64,000 bases of DNA from Hsuehochloa calcarea (GCA_036346395.1 CM070602.1:16191098-16255097), one strand, 5' to 3'; positions 11,702 through 23,315 are shown, counted from the first letter of the stretch. The notes: generated by a model from the letters alone, not told the origin. Numbers and translations: made by a program.

Positions 11702-13130
11702 CTAGTTGGGTCTAAAGGCTTGTTGAGGATATCAGCCAGTTGAGCCTCGGACTCCACGATGTGCAGCACAATATCACCTTTTTCAACATGGTCTCTAAGT
11801 AAGTGATAGCGAATGTCTATGTGCTTGGTCCTAGAGTGTTGCACGGGGTTCTTAGCAATATTAATGGCAGAAGTGTTATCAGAAAAAAGAGAAACACTAG
11901 CAAAATTTAACCCATAGTCCTTAAGCCATCCACAAAATCGACTACAAAGACTAGCAAAGCTGACTAAATATTCAACTTCAAAGATGGATTGTGCAATGTA
12001 AGACCTTCCTAGAAGACCAAGAGACAAGAGAAGTGCCTAGGAAGTGACAAGTGCCCGATGTACTCTTCCTATCTAGCCAATAGCCCGCAAAATCAGAATC
12101 AGAAAACCCCCGAATGGACAAAGACGAAGAATAGCAATACCAAATGCCATACAAAAGGGTAGAGTGTAAATACATGAATATGCGCTTAACGGCTTGGCGA
12201 TGGAAAGCTCTTGGAGACGCCTGAAACCTCGCACAGAGGCAGATCGTGAAGTGGATGTCCGCTCTTGAGGCCGTCAGGTACATGAGGGAGCCGATCATGC
12301 TGCGGTACTCACATTGATCCACGGCTTCTCCTTCCTCATCTGGATCCAAAACAGACGAAGTCGCCATGGGAGTAGCGATCGGCTTGCAATCACCCATGTC
12401 GAAGCGTTTGAGTAGATCCTTAGTGTACTTCGTATGATGGATGAAGATCCCTTCCTTGCGTTGCTTGATTTGATGCCCCAAGAAGTAATTGAGCTCTCCC
12501 ATCATACTCATCTCAAATTCCATGTACATAGTCTCAGAAAAACTAGAAACAAGAGCATTAGAAGAACCACCAAAAATAATATCATCAACGTAAATATGAG
12601 CAAGCAGGAAGTCATTACCATGCATAAGAATGAACTTCTGCTTGTTTATCTTACCCATCTCAAAATCATTCTTAAGCAAGAAGGTCTTAAATCTATCATA
12701 CCAGGCTCTAGGGGCTTGCTTAAGACCATACAAGGCTTTGGACATCTTGAACACATGATGTGGGTTCTTGGGATTCTCAAAGCTTGGGGGTTGCCTAACA
12801 TACACTTCCTCCTCTATGAAATCATTTAAAAAGGCACTTTTAACATCCATCTGATATAATCTAAAGCCCTTAGATGCAGCAAATGCAAGCAGAATGCGAA
12901 TGGCTTCTAGTCTAGCAACAGGAACAAAGGTCTCATCAAAATATAACCCCTCAACTTGGCTAAAACCCTAAGCTACCAACCTAGCCTTGTTTCTAATCAA
13001 AGAACCGTCCTCATTTTGTTTATTTTTGAAAACCCAGCGGGTTCCTATAACATTATGGCCACTAGGAGGTTCTACTAGGTTCCAAACCTTATTCCTCTCA
13101 AAATTCTCTAACTCCTCATGCATGGCATTG
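11702..13130 (-). pseudogene. AC pol: copia reverse transcriptase and RNase H, broken
   Basis: Minus strand. The RT region begins with 'GTRWVFKNK'-like sequence (~13.05 kb), passes an in-frame stop near 12970 and continues 'FDETFVPVARLEAIR', 'MDVKSAFLN', 'ALYGLKQAPRAWY' and the catalytic 'YVDDIIFG' (~12.58 kb). RNase H carries 'DSDFAGYWLDRKSTSGTCHFLG' style residues and, after a frameshift near 12000, 'LFSDNTSAINIAKNP' and 'RTKHIDIRYHLLRDH'. The order IN-RT-RH fixes the element as Ty1/copia. Stops, the frameshift and G1 make it non-functional. Confidence 0.9.
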
Positions 13131-13813
13131 ACCTAGCTAGAATCCGATAAAGTATGTGATATATCTTGGGGTTCAAAAGAAGCGAAAAAAGTAGAATGAG
13201 AGTAGAGGTTTGGATCATGATACCTGGAGCGAGTGACTCGCTCATGGAGATTACCTATCATCTGATCCGGAGGGTGTTGCCTTTGAATGTGAAGCGGTGC
13301 ACCCGGAGAGGAAAGCATCTCTTCGACCTCCGCAGGTACTGCTGATGATGAAGATGCGAAGAGCCTCATCTGAAGGCGAAGTAGTTACAGCAGGTTCTTG
13401 TGCTAGAATAGGAGCGTCAAAAGCAGCAGGTGGAAGAACATCATCAAGTTCTTCATCATCTTCCTCTATAAATATGCTCTCTGTCATCTGTGTATCACCT
13501 GAAATATCTGATCTAGCTACAGGGCTAGTCTCATCAAAAGTGACATTGCATGTCTCCTGAATAAGGTTAGTTTCAGTTTAAAAACCCAAAAACCCCTCGA
13601 ATGTGCAGGTTAACTCAGAAATAAACCATCAAAAGTTCTTGACTCAAATTTATTTAGGTTTCCTGTCTTGAGAATAAAACACTTGGATCCAAACACTCGA
13701 AAGTGCGAGACCAAGGGTTTTCTACAAAATCGAAGCTCATAAGGAGTCTTGCCCAAAGATGGTCTCAAAAAGACACGATTTGCAATATGGCAAGTAGTAG
13801 AAATAGCTTCGGC

Positions 13814-14815
13814 CTAAAACCTCCTCGGTGTGCTATACTCATCTAGCATCGTCATAGACATCTCGACTAGGGTCCTATTCTTCCTTTCCACAACGCCATT
13901 TTGTTGAGGGACGTGTGGAGAAGAGAACTGATGCTCAATTCCACGCTCGGCACAAAAAGAATCAAAAGAGGCATTCTTGAACTCCGTGCAATTGTCACTG
14001 CGAATCGCTCTCAAGGCACCTGGAAGTTCAGAAGCCAAACGAAGAACAAGATCATGATAATGATCAAAAGCTTCATCCTTCGAAGTAAGAAAGAACACCC
14101 AAGTGTATCTAGAAAAACCATCGACTATGATAAGAATGTACCATTTTCCACCAACTGACCGAACTATAGCAGGACCAACAGTATCCATATGAAGCAACTG
14201 TCCCGGTCTGTCAATCATGACCATAGTCGCTGAAGGGTGTGAGGCGGCAACTTGCTTGCCATGCCTAAAGGGCGCACATACAGCCTCCTTGACGGCTTTG
14301 AGTTTGGGCAAACCTCTCATGTGCTCAAGGTTGCTAACTCTCGTTAGATGATCAAAACCAATGTGCCCCAAACGACGGTGCCAAAGCCAGAACTCAAAAG
14401 AAGAAGATAAAATCAAGCATTTGAGAGAACCAGGAAGAGATTTAGAAAAATCAGCTCCAAAGATCCTAGCAACTCTAGTAATCCCAAAAACAAGCTCACC
14501 AGTTAAATCAAGCACCCGACAAGCATTTTTCTTAAATGTAGTCTCATAGCCATCATCAAGAAGTTGAGAGACAGAAAGCAAATTAAACCTTAGCTTGTCC
14601 ACAAGGGCAACGTTCTTGAGGATGAAATTGCTGTTCACCTTGATCGATCCCGTTCCTTCAATCCGCCCTTGTTTATCATCTCCAAAAGTGATGAAATCAT
14701 CACCCGTCGACCACGTGAAGGAGGTGAACCATCTTGAGTCCCGATCGTGTGGCGTGAACAGCCGGAGTCGACGAACCACGTGTCCTTCCTCTTTCTGCGG
14801 TAATCCTAAAATCAA
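13814..14815 (-). pseudogene. AC pol: aspartic protease and integrase, frameshifted
   Basis: A 333-codon minus-strand frame. It holds the end of the protease, the GAG-pre-integrase segment and integrase. The protease active site (DSGCSRH) is readable at ~14749-14775 but in another frame; one base appears missing near 14740. In integrase 'WHRRLGHIGFDHL' gives the zinc-finger His pair, but the Cys pair reads 'CAPFRHGKQ', so one zinc ligand Cys is Phe. The catalytic triad lies in 'HMDTVGPA', 'RSDNCTEF' and 'NGVVERKNRT'. The region from 13.81 to 13.13 kb is the frameshifted integrase C-terminus and linker to RT. Confidence 0.88.
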
Positions 14816-15377
14816 GGCACAGAAGAACGATGTGTCTCAATACTGGGGTTAGTTAAACAAGACATAGGAACCCAGTACCGAGACACACGTCTGCGAGTAG
14901 TATGCAAAGCACAAGTGTTATCCTTGATTCTATTTGAAGTTCTGTTATGAGCAATGGTTAAATTAACATAAGAGATATCCTGTCTAGGAGCATGATGATG
15001 AGCATGTGACACAAATCCGAAACCAGGTTTCTTCTTTTCTATATTACCATGTCTCATAAAATCTATAGGTTGATTGGTTGAAATTCTAGAAAAAATTTCT
15101 TATCATTTTTCAACCTACGCCAACAAAACTCAACCAAATGCCCATCCTTTTTGCAATAGGTGCAATGATACTTGATACCACTGGGAGAAGCACCCTTTGA
15201 CTTAACAGATAGTTGGGCAAAACCTGCAGATTTAAAAATAGTTTTTCTAGGTAGGGTTTTGAATTCAACTAACCCATTTTCCAAGACTTGAGTAACTTTT
15301 GTGTTAGAATTATTTTGAACAGAGTTGTATCCCAATCCTTGCTTCCTATAAGGAGTTTTAAACTTGTCCAGAATCAT
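14812..15377 (-). pseudogene. AC gag C-terminal part, broken
   Basis: Frames 15063-15377 and 14812-15057 continue AC's gag. The first carries a CX2CX4HX4C knuckle ('CTYCKKDGHLVEFC') and closely parallels the same stretch of B's gag at ~16.2 kb ('CTFCKKDGHTVEFC'). A stop near 15063 and further frame changes separate it from the protease. Confidence 0.75.
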
Positions 15378-15383
15378 ATTTAA

Positions 15384-18020
15384 TTATTTCTTACCTTTAG
15401 AGAATTTTTCTAAGGTATCCTTAAGATAAGCATTTTCTTCGACAAGATTAACACATGATTCACAGGTTTTACCTTTAATGGCTCTAGCATATTTCTCCTT
15501 ATATAAAGCAGCTTCAAGTTTAAGAGCTGGACATGAAACACATATAGCAGACTTAATATTGTCCTTAAGCTTTGCATATTTAGCTCTAACTGCTTCTAAA
15601 ATATCTTTGACGTTATGTTCACGTTCTAAGCAGAAAGTGCAAAAGCTAGAATCAACTACTCCAAAATCAACCAACTTGCTAGAGTCTAAGCATTTTTCAT
15701 ATGGAGCAGATTTAAACTCAACTAGCTCAGTCCTAGCATTTTCAAGTTGTGGCAAAGCAATATCGTGAGCAGATTGCAGTTTAGCAAATTCTGAGTGCAG
15801 AGCATGGCAGGATGAACATTCATCAGATTCAAGAGTCTTAGTATTTGTAAGTTCTAAATGATTAGGAACAAAATCATAAGAATGCACACGAGAACCACCT
15901 GGACCTCTCCGAAATGATCTACCAAAAGATCGGTACTCCCCATGTCTAGGTGCTACCCGTGGTCTCTCCTCACGATATCCTAAACCAACATGCTGTCTAG
16001 ACCCACCAAAAGAGTCAACAAAGTTCTCTACAAATCTAGGCCTATATGTGGTACGATAAACAGGCTGCCTAGCTCTAGATACTACAACTGGTGAAGGGAC
16101 TCCTCTGATGGACCTCAAAGTGCTCATTCTCTCTTTCCTCTCAATCTTTGCTCTACGAAAGCAGAACTCAACAGTGTGGCCATCTTTCTTGCAGAAAGTG
16201 CAATGGTACTTGACCTTTTGAGTGGTCTGTACTGGTGAAACAGAATCACCTTTCTTGCTAGAAAGAATTTGAGCAGAACCTGCTGATTTGAAAACAACCT
16301 TAAAAGGCTTAGGAGGTTCTACCTCAACCAGACCACTTTTCACAACTCTATCAATCTTAGGTGGGTGATTCTTGGAATGCTCTAGGGAGATAAAACCCAG
16401 GCCACTATTCTTCTTACTCACTTTAGATTGATCAAGAATCATGTTGAGTTTCTTTTTCCCACCAGTAAACCTCTCAAGAGTCACTTTAAGGTAATCATTC
16501 TCTTTGACTAAATCTTCACATTTAGTGCACTTTTTCGACTTGATTACCTCATCATGCTTACTCTTAAGAAGAGCCAATTCCACTTTAAAGGCCTCACAAA
16601 ACACACAATAGGAATCCTTAATCCTATTCAACTGCTCCTTAAATTTAACTCTAAAAGCCTCTTGAATCTCACCAATAATTGTTTCAACTTCAGCATTCAA
16701 AACACAAGAGGTAGAGTCAATAACTTTCTTGGAAGCAGTAAGAGAAATGGATTTTTCAATTTTAGCTTTCTCTTCTAGAGTCTTGTTTAGAGCTTCAATC
16801 TCAATTGTAAGCTTAGGACAATTTTCACAAGAAGCAGCTCTAGAGTAAACAACCATTTCAGTCATCTCTTGCATTTTAATCCTGTTATTCTTACAATGAG
16901 AGTAAGTGTGACTAGCATCAAATTTTTGCAATTCTTTCAAAGAGCTATCCAGTTTTAATTCTAGCAAAGCACAATTTGAGCAAGTTAAAGGAATAGCATC
17001 TAAAGCAGTCACATCAAGAGAAATGGCATCCATGCAAACAGAACTAGACTTGAGAGATTCTAGTTCAACAAGAGCATCTTTTAATTGATTTTCAACAGAG
17101 GAATGAGCAGTTTTTAAGCTTGTCAATTCATTAAGCAAGCTAGAGCAGGAATCACAAATATCATCAGCATTAATAGATCTGAGCCTAACAACTTCTAGGT
17201 TCAAATTATCAATCATAGTGTCCTGTTTCTTAATCATTTTAGCTTGCTTATGCAATTTTTGTTCAGCAAGCACCAAAGTCATTTTCATATCAGCAAGTGA
17301 AGGGCATACCTCATCGGGATCACTAAAAGGATCCTCGTCGTTGGAGGAGTCGCTGTCGTGGCTGTTCTTAGCCATGAAACACATGCCCGTGAAATCACGA
17401 GCCTTCTTCTTGCCACGGGAGTCACTCTCGTCGTCCTCCGCCTCCGAGTCCACATCGCTCATGCTCACATTCTCTAGAGCATCAAGGACCCTGCTGATAA
17501 ACTTGCGATAGTTTATCTTCTTGGGTTTAACATCCCTCGCTTGGGGATGCCTTCGTGACTCCTTCTCCTCCTTGCCCTTCAGCTTGGGGCACCTGGAGCG
17601 AATGTGGCTCGGCTCACCACATTCAAAGCATGTGATAGGTCCACCTCTCCTCCTATTCCTCACCTTGTTGTAAGCTCTCGTGAATTTGGTGGATAGGAGG
17701 GCTAAATCATCTTCAGGTAGTCTCTCAAGTTGCTCATCGCTAAAAGAATGCAAAGTAGATAAAGAAAAACCAGATGAGCTACAATCCAACGAATCAGAAG
17801 AACTACCCTTGGATTTGTCGACCACTAAAGACATCGACTCTGTCTTGGAGAGACGCGAGATAATATCAATCTCATGCGTCTTCAACCTCGAGTATAGCTT
17901 ATCCATGGTAAGCTCAGTCATGACAGTGTTGTCATTGATGGAAGTGATCTTCATACCCCAGACCTTCACATAAAGAGCACCCAAAAGCTGGCGTGCATTT
18001 TCTGACTCAGAAAAGACCAA
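15384..18020 (-). CDS. 878-aa chimeric copia Gag (B gag fused to AC gag)
   Basis: The longest open frame in the window. Residues 1 to ~720 are Gag of the nested element B: a Gag C-terminal part, a CCHC knuckle 'CFECGEPSHIRSRC' at 131-144, an acidic/basic linker, a long coiled coil, and a second knuckle 'CTFCKKDGHTVEFC' at ~604-617 followed by an Arg-rich stretch. From ~725 to 878 a second coiled coil begins ('SDECSSCHALHSEF...') that parallels residues ~275 onward and belongs to AC's gag. The frame lacks the Gag N-terminus because of a one-base shift near 18015, and it ends at the AC stop. CxxC pairs recur through both coiled coils. It is unlikely to be expressed as a functional capsid protein. 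Confidence 0.7.
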   Translation of the reverse strand: MVFSESENARQLLGALYVKVWGMKITSINDNTVMTELTMDKLYSRLKTHEIDIISRLSKTESMSLVVDKSKGSSSDSLDCSSSGFSLSTLHSFSDEQLERLPEDDLALLSTKFTRAYNKVRNRRRGGPITCFECGEPSHIRSRCPKLKGKEEKESRRHPQARDVKPKKINYRKFISRVLDALENVSMSDVDSEAEDDESDSRGKKKARDFTGMCFMAKNSHDSDSSNDEDPFSDPDEVCPSLADMKMTLVLAEQKLHKQAKMIKKQDTMIDNLNLEVVRLRSINADDICDSCSSLLNELTSLKTAHSSVENQLKDALVELESLKSSSVCMDAISLDVTALDAIPLTCSNCALLELKLDSSLKELQKFDASHTYSHCKNNRIKMQEMTEMVVYSRAASCENCPKLTIEIEALNKTLEEKAKIEKSISLTASKKVIDSTSCVLNAEVETIIGEIQEAFRVKFKEQLNRIKDSYCVFCEAFKVELALLKSKHDEVIKSKKCTKCEDLVKENDYLKVTLERFTGGKKKLNMILDQSKVSKKNSGLGFISLEHSKNHPPKIDRVVKSGLVEVEPPKPFKVVFKSAGSAQILSSKKGDSVSPVQTTQKVKYHCTFCKKDGHTVEFCFRRAKIERKERMSTLRSIRGVPSPVVVSRARQPVYRTTYRPRFVENFVDSFGGSRQHVGLGYREERPRVAPRHGEYRSFGRSFRRGPGGSRVHSYDFVPNHLELTNTKTLESDECSSCHALHSEFAKLQSAHDIALPQLENARTELVEFKSAPYEKCLDSSKLVDFGVVDSSFCTFCLEREHNVKDILEAVRAKYAKLKDNIKSAICVSCPALKLEAALYKEKYARAIKGKTCESCVNLVEENAYLKDTLEKFSKGKK

Positions 18021-18450
18021 GTCAACAGCGCGAGATCATGAAGAATCTTAGAAAATCTTCCCCACAGCTCGTCTAAAGACTCACCAGGACTTTGCTCGAT
18101 CTTATAGTATACATTCTTTAGCTGGTTCTGTCTCACTTCCTTGATCGCAGTGGACCCCTCGTGATAATCACAAAGAGTTCGCCAGATCTCATGAGCAGAC
18201 CGCAAATGAGCAACACGCTTAAACTCAGATCGACTAAGACCTTGGATCAAAAAATTCCGAGCCCTGCTGTTTGCCTCCACATCTGGAGTGATCACATTGT
18301 CATCGGCTGGCATGACATAAGGGTTTTTTTTACCTTAAGCCAAATTGCGTGCCCTTGAGCCTCGATGTAGGCCTGCAGTCGGGACTTTCAATATGCAAAA
18401 TCAACTCCATCAAAAACATGTGGCTTGGTTGAATACCTGTTAGTCGCCAT
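17966..18450 (-). pseudogene. element B gag N-terminus, broken
   Basis: The likely gag start is the ATG at 18448-18450 (minus), just inside the PBS. The protein begins 'MATNRYSTKPHVFDGVDFAY', like AC's gag start at 21468. A TGA follows immediately where a Trp codon would be expected, and an extra base in a T/A run near 18325 shifts the frame into 17966-18313 ('NFLIQGLSRSEFKRVAHLRSAHEIWRTL'). A further one-base shift near 18015 leads into the 878-aa frame. Confidence 0.75.
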
Positions 18451-18491
18451 GGCTCCAAAGACCGGTTAAGATCTATGAGAAGAGCTAACCG

Positions 18492-18503
18492 GCTCTGATA
18501 CCA
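18492..18503 (-). other. PBS of element B (initiator tRNA-Met)
   Basis: TGGTATCAGAGC on the minus strand, two bases inside LTR B. This matches the 3' end of plant initiator tRNA-Met and primes minus-strand cDNA synthesis. Confidence 0.9.
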
Positions 18504-18505
18504 CT

Positions 18506-20332
18506 TGTAGGACCGTAAAGGCGACTAGAGGGGGGTGAATAGGCGCTTTCTCAAATTTTTTGCCTTAATCAAATTCAACACGCACTTTACTCCTTTAGCT
18601 ATGAAAGCTAAGAAGATCAGTGAATGCACAGAGGAAGCCTTGTGCTGAATCCGATTACCCCGTTAACCACAAGACCCAAACAAAGAGAGTTGATCTCACT
18701 GGGCTGATCTGGACACAGGCGGTCTTACCGGTGGACAAAGGGCGGTCCGATCGCTGGTAATCGGTTCGACCGGCCTTTAACGGGCGGTCCAAAGGCTGGC
18801 GGTCTGACCGCCGTTGCTAAACCGGTCTGACCGATTTAGTCCAGAACCGAACCACAAAGCCCAAATCCAAAACGAAATTTGGTCCAACTTTTGATTCAAC
18901 CAATGAAACTTGACCAAATTTGGAGCACACCTCCCTAAGGATATCTGAGACCTATTTCTAGCGACGATCGTTCAGATCCACTTCGAAGAATCGAACTCTT
19001 AAGGATTTACCAAAGAGGTGCTCAAACCCTAGAAATATGAAAAACTTGATCCAACACTTGCTTGTGGGGGTTGATGATCTAGATGATTTTAGGAGCATTC
19101 CCACACATCAAAGCAAGGTAAATGAGATCAAGAGACCAACCAAAATCAACCGGATCAAGGAAGCACCAAAATCAACAAAAGAGGGAAGAACACAAGAGAG
19201 ACTTCACCCTTGAGCAAACATCAATGGATTGATTGATTCAAGATGTTGCTTACAAAGCCACTCCTTCAAGGAGGACAAGAGCTCAATCAAAGAGCACACA
19301 TACAATCTTCCTCTCCTCTCCAAACACTAACCCTAACAAGGGATTTGCAAATGAGGGCTTCCAAGTGCTTGGGGGTTTTTCCATCTCCCCCCTTTCTATT
19401 TATAGGAGAGGCCTAGAGTTTCACTTATGGGCTCCCATGAAGGCCCACACACACATGGGATCCACTCACACATATCTGTTGAAGCAATCGCCTGCTTCAC
19501 CACGTGTAGGTTGATCAGCGGCTCTCATCATGTCGGCAAGTCTCTCCCATCCGAATCCCATCGGAACCTCCCAGAGACTTGCACCGACTTCCGCACCGCC
19601 TGATCCAACCAGCTGCCACGAACTGCCCATTCGATCAATCTTGCCCATTCTGCACCCTGCTTGAGTCACACGACCTCACCCGGCATCCATGATCGTTCTG
19701 GACCTCAGCTCTCCAAGCGTAGTCCCGATCCACCTCACCGTTGACGTCGTTGACCTGCAAGCCACCTGCACATCAATAGACAAACAAATCATCTTCGGGA
19801 ATAAGTTCTTCACAACTTGACCCACGTCAGTTCAACAATTCAATATGCAACAATAAAGCATTGAAATTCATACATCAAACACAATCAAATCACACAATGC
19901 CAAAAAGGCCAAGTTCCAAGTGATCGGCGGTCTGACCGCCCCACACGGCCGATCCGACCGATTTCAGGCCGGTCGGACCGATTGCATAACGGCGGTCGGA
20001 CCGCCCGAAATGACTTAGCCAAATTTTCATCTCGAAAATCCGAAACCTTCTGGAATTTTCAAATGAATACAACTTTTGACTGGGAGCTCCAAAAATTATG
20101 TAACCACAACCAAGAGACTCCCCTCACTTGCCTACACAACCTATTTTTTGCTCAGCTTCAAAATCCACTTTGAACCATACCCGGTCGGACCGGCAAGCAC
20201 TGTCGATCGGACCTCTCCACGGGCGGTCTGACCGCCCATGCCACAGAAAATACGAGATTTTGCAAACCAACAATGCCATTGCCAATTGACTCATCATCCT
20301 AAGATCATGCACATATCCCCACGATATCCACA
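18506..20332 (-). mobile_element. 5' LTR of copia element B (LTR B)
   Basis: The plus-strand reading starts TGTAGGACCG and ends GATATCCACA, the same layout as LTRs A, C and D but clearly more divergent in sequence. Palindromic GGCGGTCTGACCGCC-type clusters lie near 18715-18835 and 19920-20240. The PBS follows at the internal side. The opposite flank of B has been lost. Confidence 0.88.
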
Positions 20333-21468
20333 CACATCTATCAGAAAGGACATCACAAGAGAGAGGTACCTCATCATTTCGTCGTCAGCGGAGTCGGCCA
20401 TGAAGCACAAGCCGGTGAAGTCCTTGGTCTTCCCCTTTTTCTTGTCTTGAGGGATCTCCTCCTTGTCCTCCTCGCTCCCGGAGTCCATATCGCTTAAGGA
20501 TTGATCCCCAAAAGCGGCAAGAACCTAGTGAGCGGCCTTTGTCAGCTTGGCAGCATCATACCTTGATTTGTTCCATTGAGGCTTCTTCCAAACTAGCTTT
20601 CCCTCCTAATGGTTGCTCTTACCTTTCAGCTTGGGGCAATTTGCCCGGATATGATTAAGCTCACCACACTCATAGCAAGTCACGTGACCTCCTCTATTTC
20701 TGTTTCTCATATTGTTACATGCCCGTGTGATCTTTTTGACTATGAGGGCTAACTCATCCTTAGGTAGACTCTCAAACTCCTCTTCATGAATTGCAGATAA
20801 ACCAGCAACCGAAAATCCAGAAGAAAACTCAGAAGACCCATCAGAAGCTCTCTTGAGCGGGTCTGCTACCAAAGCTATGTTTTCCTTCTTGGGATGATCA
20901 ATCCTCTTGATCTCATGAGTCTTGAGCTTGCTATAGAGTAGCTGCAAAGTCAAATCAGAGAGGTTGACGTTCTCCTCAATGGTAGTAGCCTTTATCTCCC
21001 ACACCTTGGTGTTAATTGAAGCCAAGAGGTGGGTGGCACTTTCAGACTGAGAATATTCAATACCAACAGCTTTCATCTGATTAATCACTTTATTAAAGTG
21101 ACTGAAAATGTCATCGATGCTCTCTCCAGGACGCATCTCGAATTTGTTATATTCACGCTTATAGACTGTTTGGTGTACTTTCTTGATTTGGGACGAACCC
21201 TCGTGATAGGTCTCAAGATTGCAAATCCGATCGTACTCATGTCTACCAAGCCCATCATATAAGAGGTTTTTACCTTATTGTTGTTAGCCAAGAGGGCTGC
21301 TAAAGCCAGCGTAGCAACTTCGGGAACAACGAGCGGGGCTCGAACAACCTCCCATATAGCTTGTCCTTCGCTCTGAAGAAAGACCCGCATGCGAATCTTC
21401 CAATAGGCATAGTCGTGCCCATCGAAGATATGCGGCTTGGTGGAGTATTTATCTATCGCCAAGTTCAT
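20333..21468 (-). pseudogene. AC gag N-terminal part, broken
   Basis: Starts at ATG 21468 ('MNLAIDKYSTKPHIFDGHDYAYWKI' pattern, a copia Gag start). A frame change near 21265 leads to 20606-21136, which carries 'GESIDDIFSHFNKVINQMKAVG', 'LYSKLKTHEI' and the CCHC knuckle 'CYECGELNHIRANC'. A stop at ~20604 and another frame (20294-20488, 'KDFTGLCFMADSADDE') follow before LTR B cuts in at 20333. Gag would coat the element RNA; this copy cannot make it. Confidence 0.85.
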
Positions 21469-21500
21469 TGACCGGTTAAGATCAAGATTGAACTAACCGG

Positions 21501-21512
21501 GCTCTGATACCA
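21501..21512 (-). other. PBS of element AC (initiator tRNA-Met)
   Basis: TGGTATCAGAGC on the minus strand, two bases from the inner edge of LTR C. It confirms minus orientation and that LTR C is the 5' LTR. Confidence 0.92.
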
Positions 21513-21514
21513 CT

Positions 21515-23310
21515 TGCTGGACCGAAAAAGGCGACTAGAGGGGGAGTGAATAGGAGCACGCTCACTTTTTCACAAATAATTGATTCAATAAGATTTTACG
21601 CCAATAGCTATAGAAGCTATGAAGATCAATATACCAGTATAGCAGAAGACTGGTATTGAATCCAATTTAACCCCCTAAGCAAAACAAGTAAAATCAACAC
21701 AAGCTAAAGAACCTCAGTGTTGGGCGGTCTAACCTCCGGGTCAATAGCGGTCTGACCGCTGACCCCTGGTGGTCTGAATGGTGTCCCTGGCGGTCTGACC
21801 GCCGGCCTGAAGAACAGATCAAAATAGCCTGACGAGCGAGGTTGCAAATAGATATAACTTTTGATCTACAACTCCAAACTCGATGAAACTTGGAACACAC
21901 CTTCTCTATGATGTCAGGAACCTACTCCAATAGAAGATTGTGAAAATTCTTGGAAGAATTACGATCCTTTTCCATTTGAGACGAGGAAGGTTCAAAACCG
22001 AGTCAAAATGAAAACTAGATCCAAAATCTTGATACTGGGTGATTGATGATCAAGATGATTCTAGATATGTTCCCACATGTCACAACAAGCTTGATCATGT
22101 GAAGAAATCAAGAAAAACTCACGGATCAAGGAAAGACTCAAAATCATCAAATAGAGAGAAGTAAAGCAAAGAGACAAAACTTTGATCAAACTTTCCTTGG
22201 ATTGATTTGATATGATTTTGGCTTACAGCCACTCTATCAATGGAGGACAAAGCCCAATCTATGAGCACGAAATCAAATCAAAACTATCTAGAACCCTAGC
22301 CTCCACATCCCTCTCCCAAAGCAAAATTAGGGTTTCAAAACAATAAAAGAGGCGAAGAGGGGTGCAGCCACCTCCCTTCTCTATTTATAGTGGAGGCTTA
22401 AACCTTCTAGAAGTTTGACTAAATTGGGCTCCCGTTAAGGCCCAAAACAAACGAGACACACACGCACGTATTTTAATGCACCATCTTTATCGACTCTTGA
22501 CCTAATCGGCTTCACCTTGTGCCATCTTGCGCCGCGGGTTGGCCAATAGACCACCCTTGTCCATCTTGCACCACGCTTGAGTTCATTGACCTCACCCGAC
22601 ATTGTCGATCGTTCTGGACCTCAGCTCTCCAAGCCTAGTCCCGATCATCTTCGCCGTTGACCGTCGTTGACAACCAAGCAACCTGCACAGCAATAGACAA
22701 GCAAATCGAATCCGAGAACAAGTTCTTCACAACTTGACCCATGTTAGTCAAAACATGCATCATGCAACACATACGCACTGAAACTCATGACTTTGACCTA
22801 ACAACCAAACATCGCCGCCATGAAGAACGACGACATAAGTGGAAACCGGTCAGACCGCCCCATGGCCGGTCCGATCGCCACCTATAGGCCGGTCAGACCG
22901 CCAGTTGGGACTTAGCCGAATTTAGCCCCTGAAAATCCGAAAACTACTGGAAATTGAAAACGAATATAACTTTTGACTGGGGACTTCAAAAATTATGAGA
23001 CCAAGTGCAATAGAATCCCATCTCTTGCCTGCAACCTCTATTTTTGGCCCAGCCCAAAATACTACTTTCTGAAATTGGCCGGTCCGACCGCCGCAATGGA
23101 CGGTCGAACTGCCACTGGCTGGTCCGACCGCCAGGGGTGGCCGGTTGGACCACCCTAAGGCCGGTCTGACCGCCGCTTCGGCCAGTCAGACCGCCTGAGG
23201 CCTGACAACCCTGATTCTTTGCCAAAAATACGTGAAACGACAAGCCTTTAACGTCATTGCCAATTCTCACATCATCCTAAGATCAGGAGCATATCCCCAT
23301 GATATCCACA
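21515..23310 (-). mobile_element. 5' LTR of copia element AC (LTR C)
   Basis: Reads TGCTGGACCG...GATATCCACA on the plus strand and pairs with LTR A; ATAGT flanks the pair. Relative to LTR A there are scattered substitutions and a shorter 22845-22905 block, so the insertion is not brand new. Palindromic GGCGGTCNGACCGCC-type sites cluster at 21720-21800, 22845-22905 and 23080-23210. Confidence 0.92.
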
Positions 23311-23315
23311 ATAGT

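Larger units (their letters stand above)
15850..20332 (-). mobile_element. truncated nested copia element B (5' LTR + gag)
   Basis: LTR B, its PBS and a gag are present in correct order. Protease, integrase, RT and a 3' LTR of B are not found before AC's own gag resumes near 15.85 kb. AC's gag stops at 20333 exactly where LTR B ends, and about 100 residues of AC gag are missing between the two flanks, so B inserted into AC gag and its 3' portion was then deleted together with some target. The left boundary is placed by protein parallel only (15.82-15.90 kb); no TSD can be checked. Confidence 0.65.

Noticed and set aside
12434..14852. Plus-strand frames over AC pol
   Set aside because: Opposite-strand shadows of RT, protease and integrase.
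18492..21512. TGGTATCAGAGC sites considered as tRNA genes
   Set aside because: Only the 12-base acceptor match is present next to LTR ends; no cloverleaf. They are primer-binding sites.
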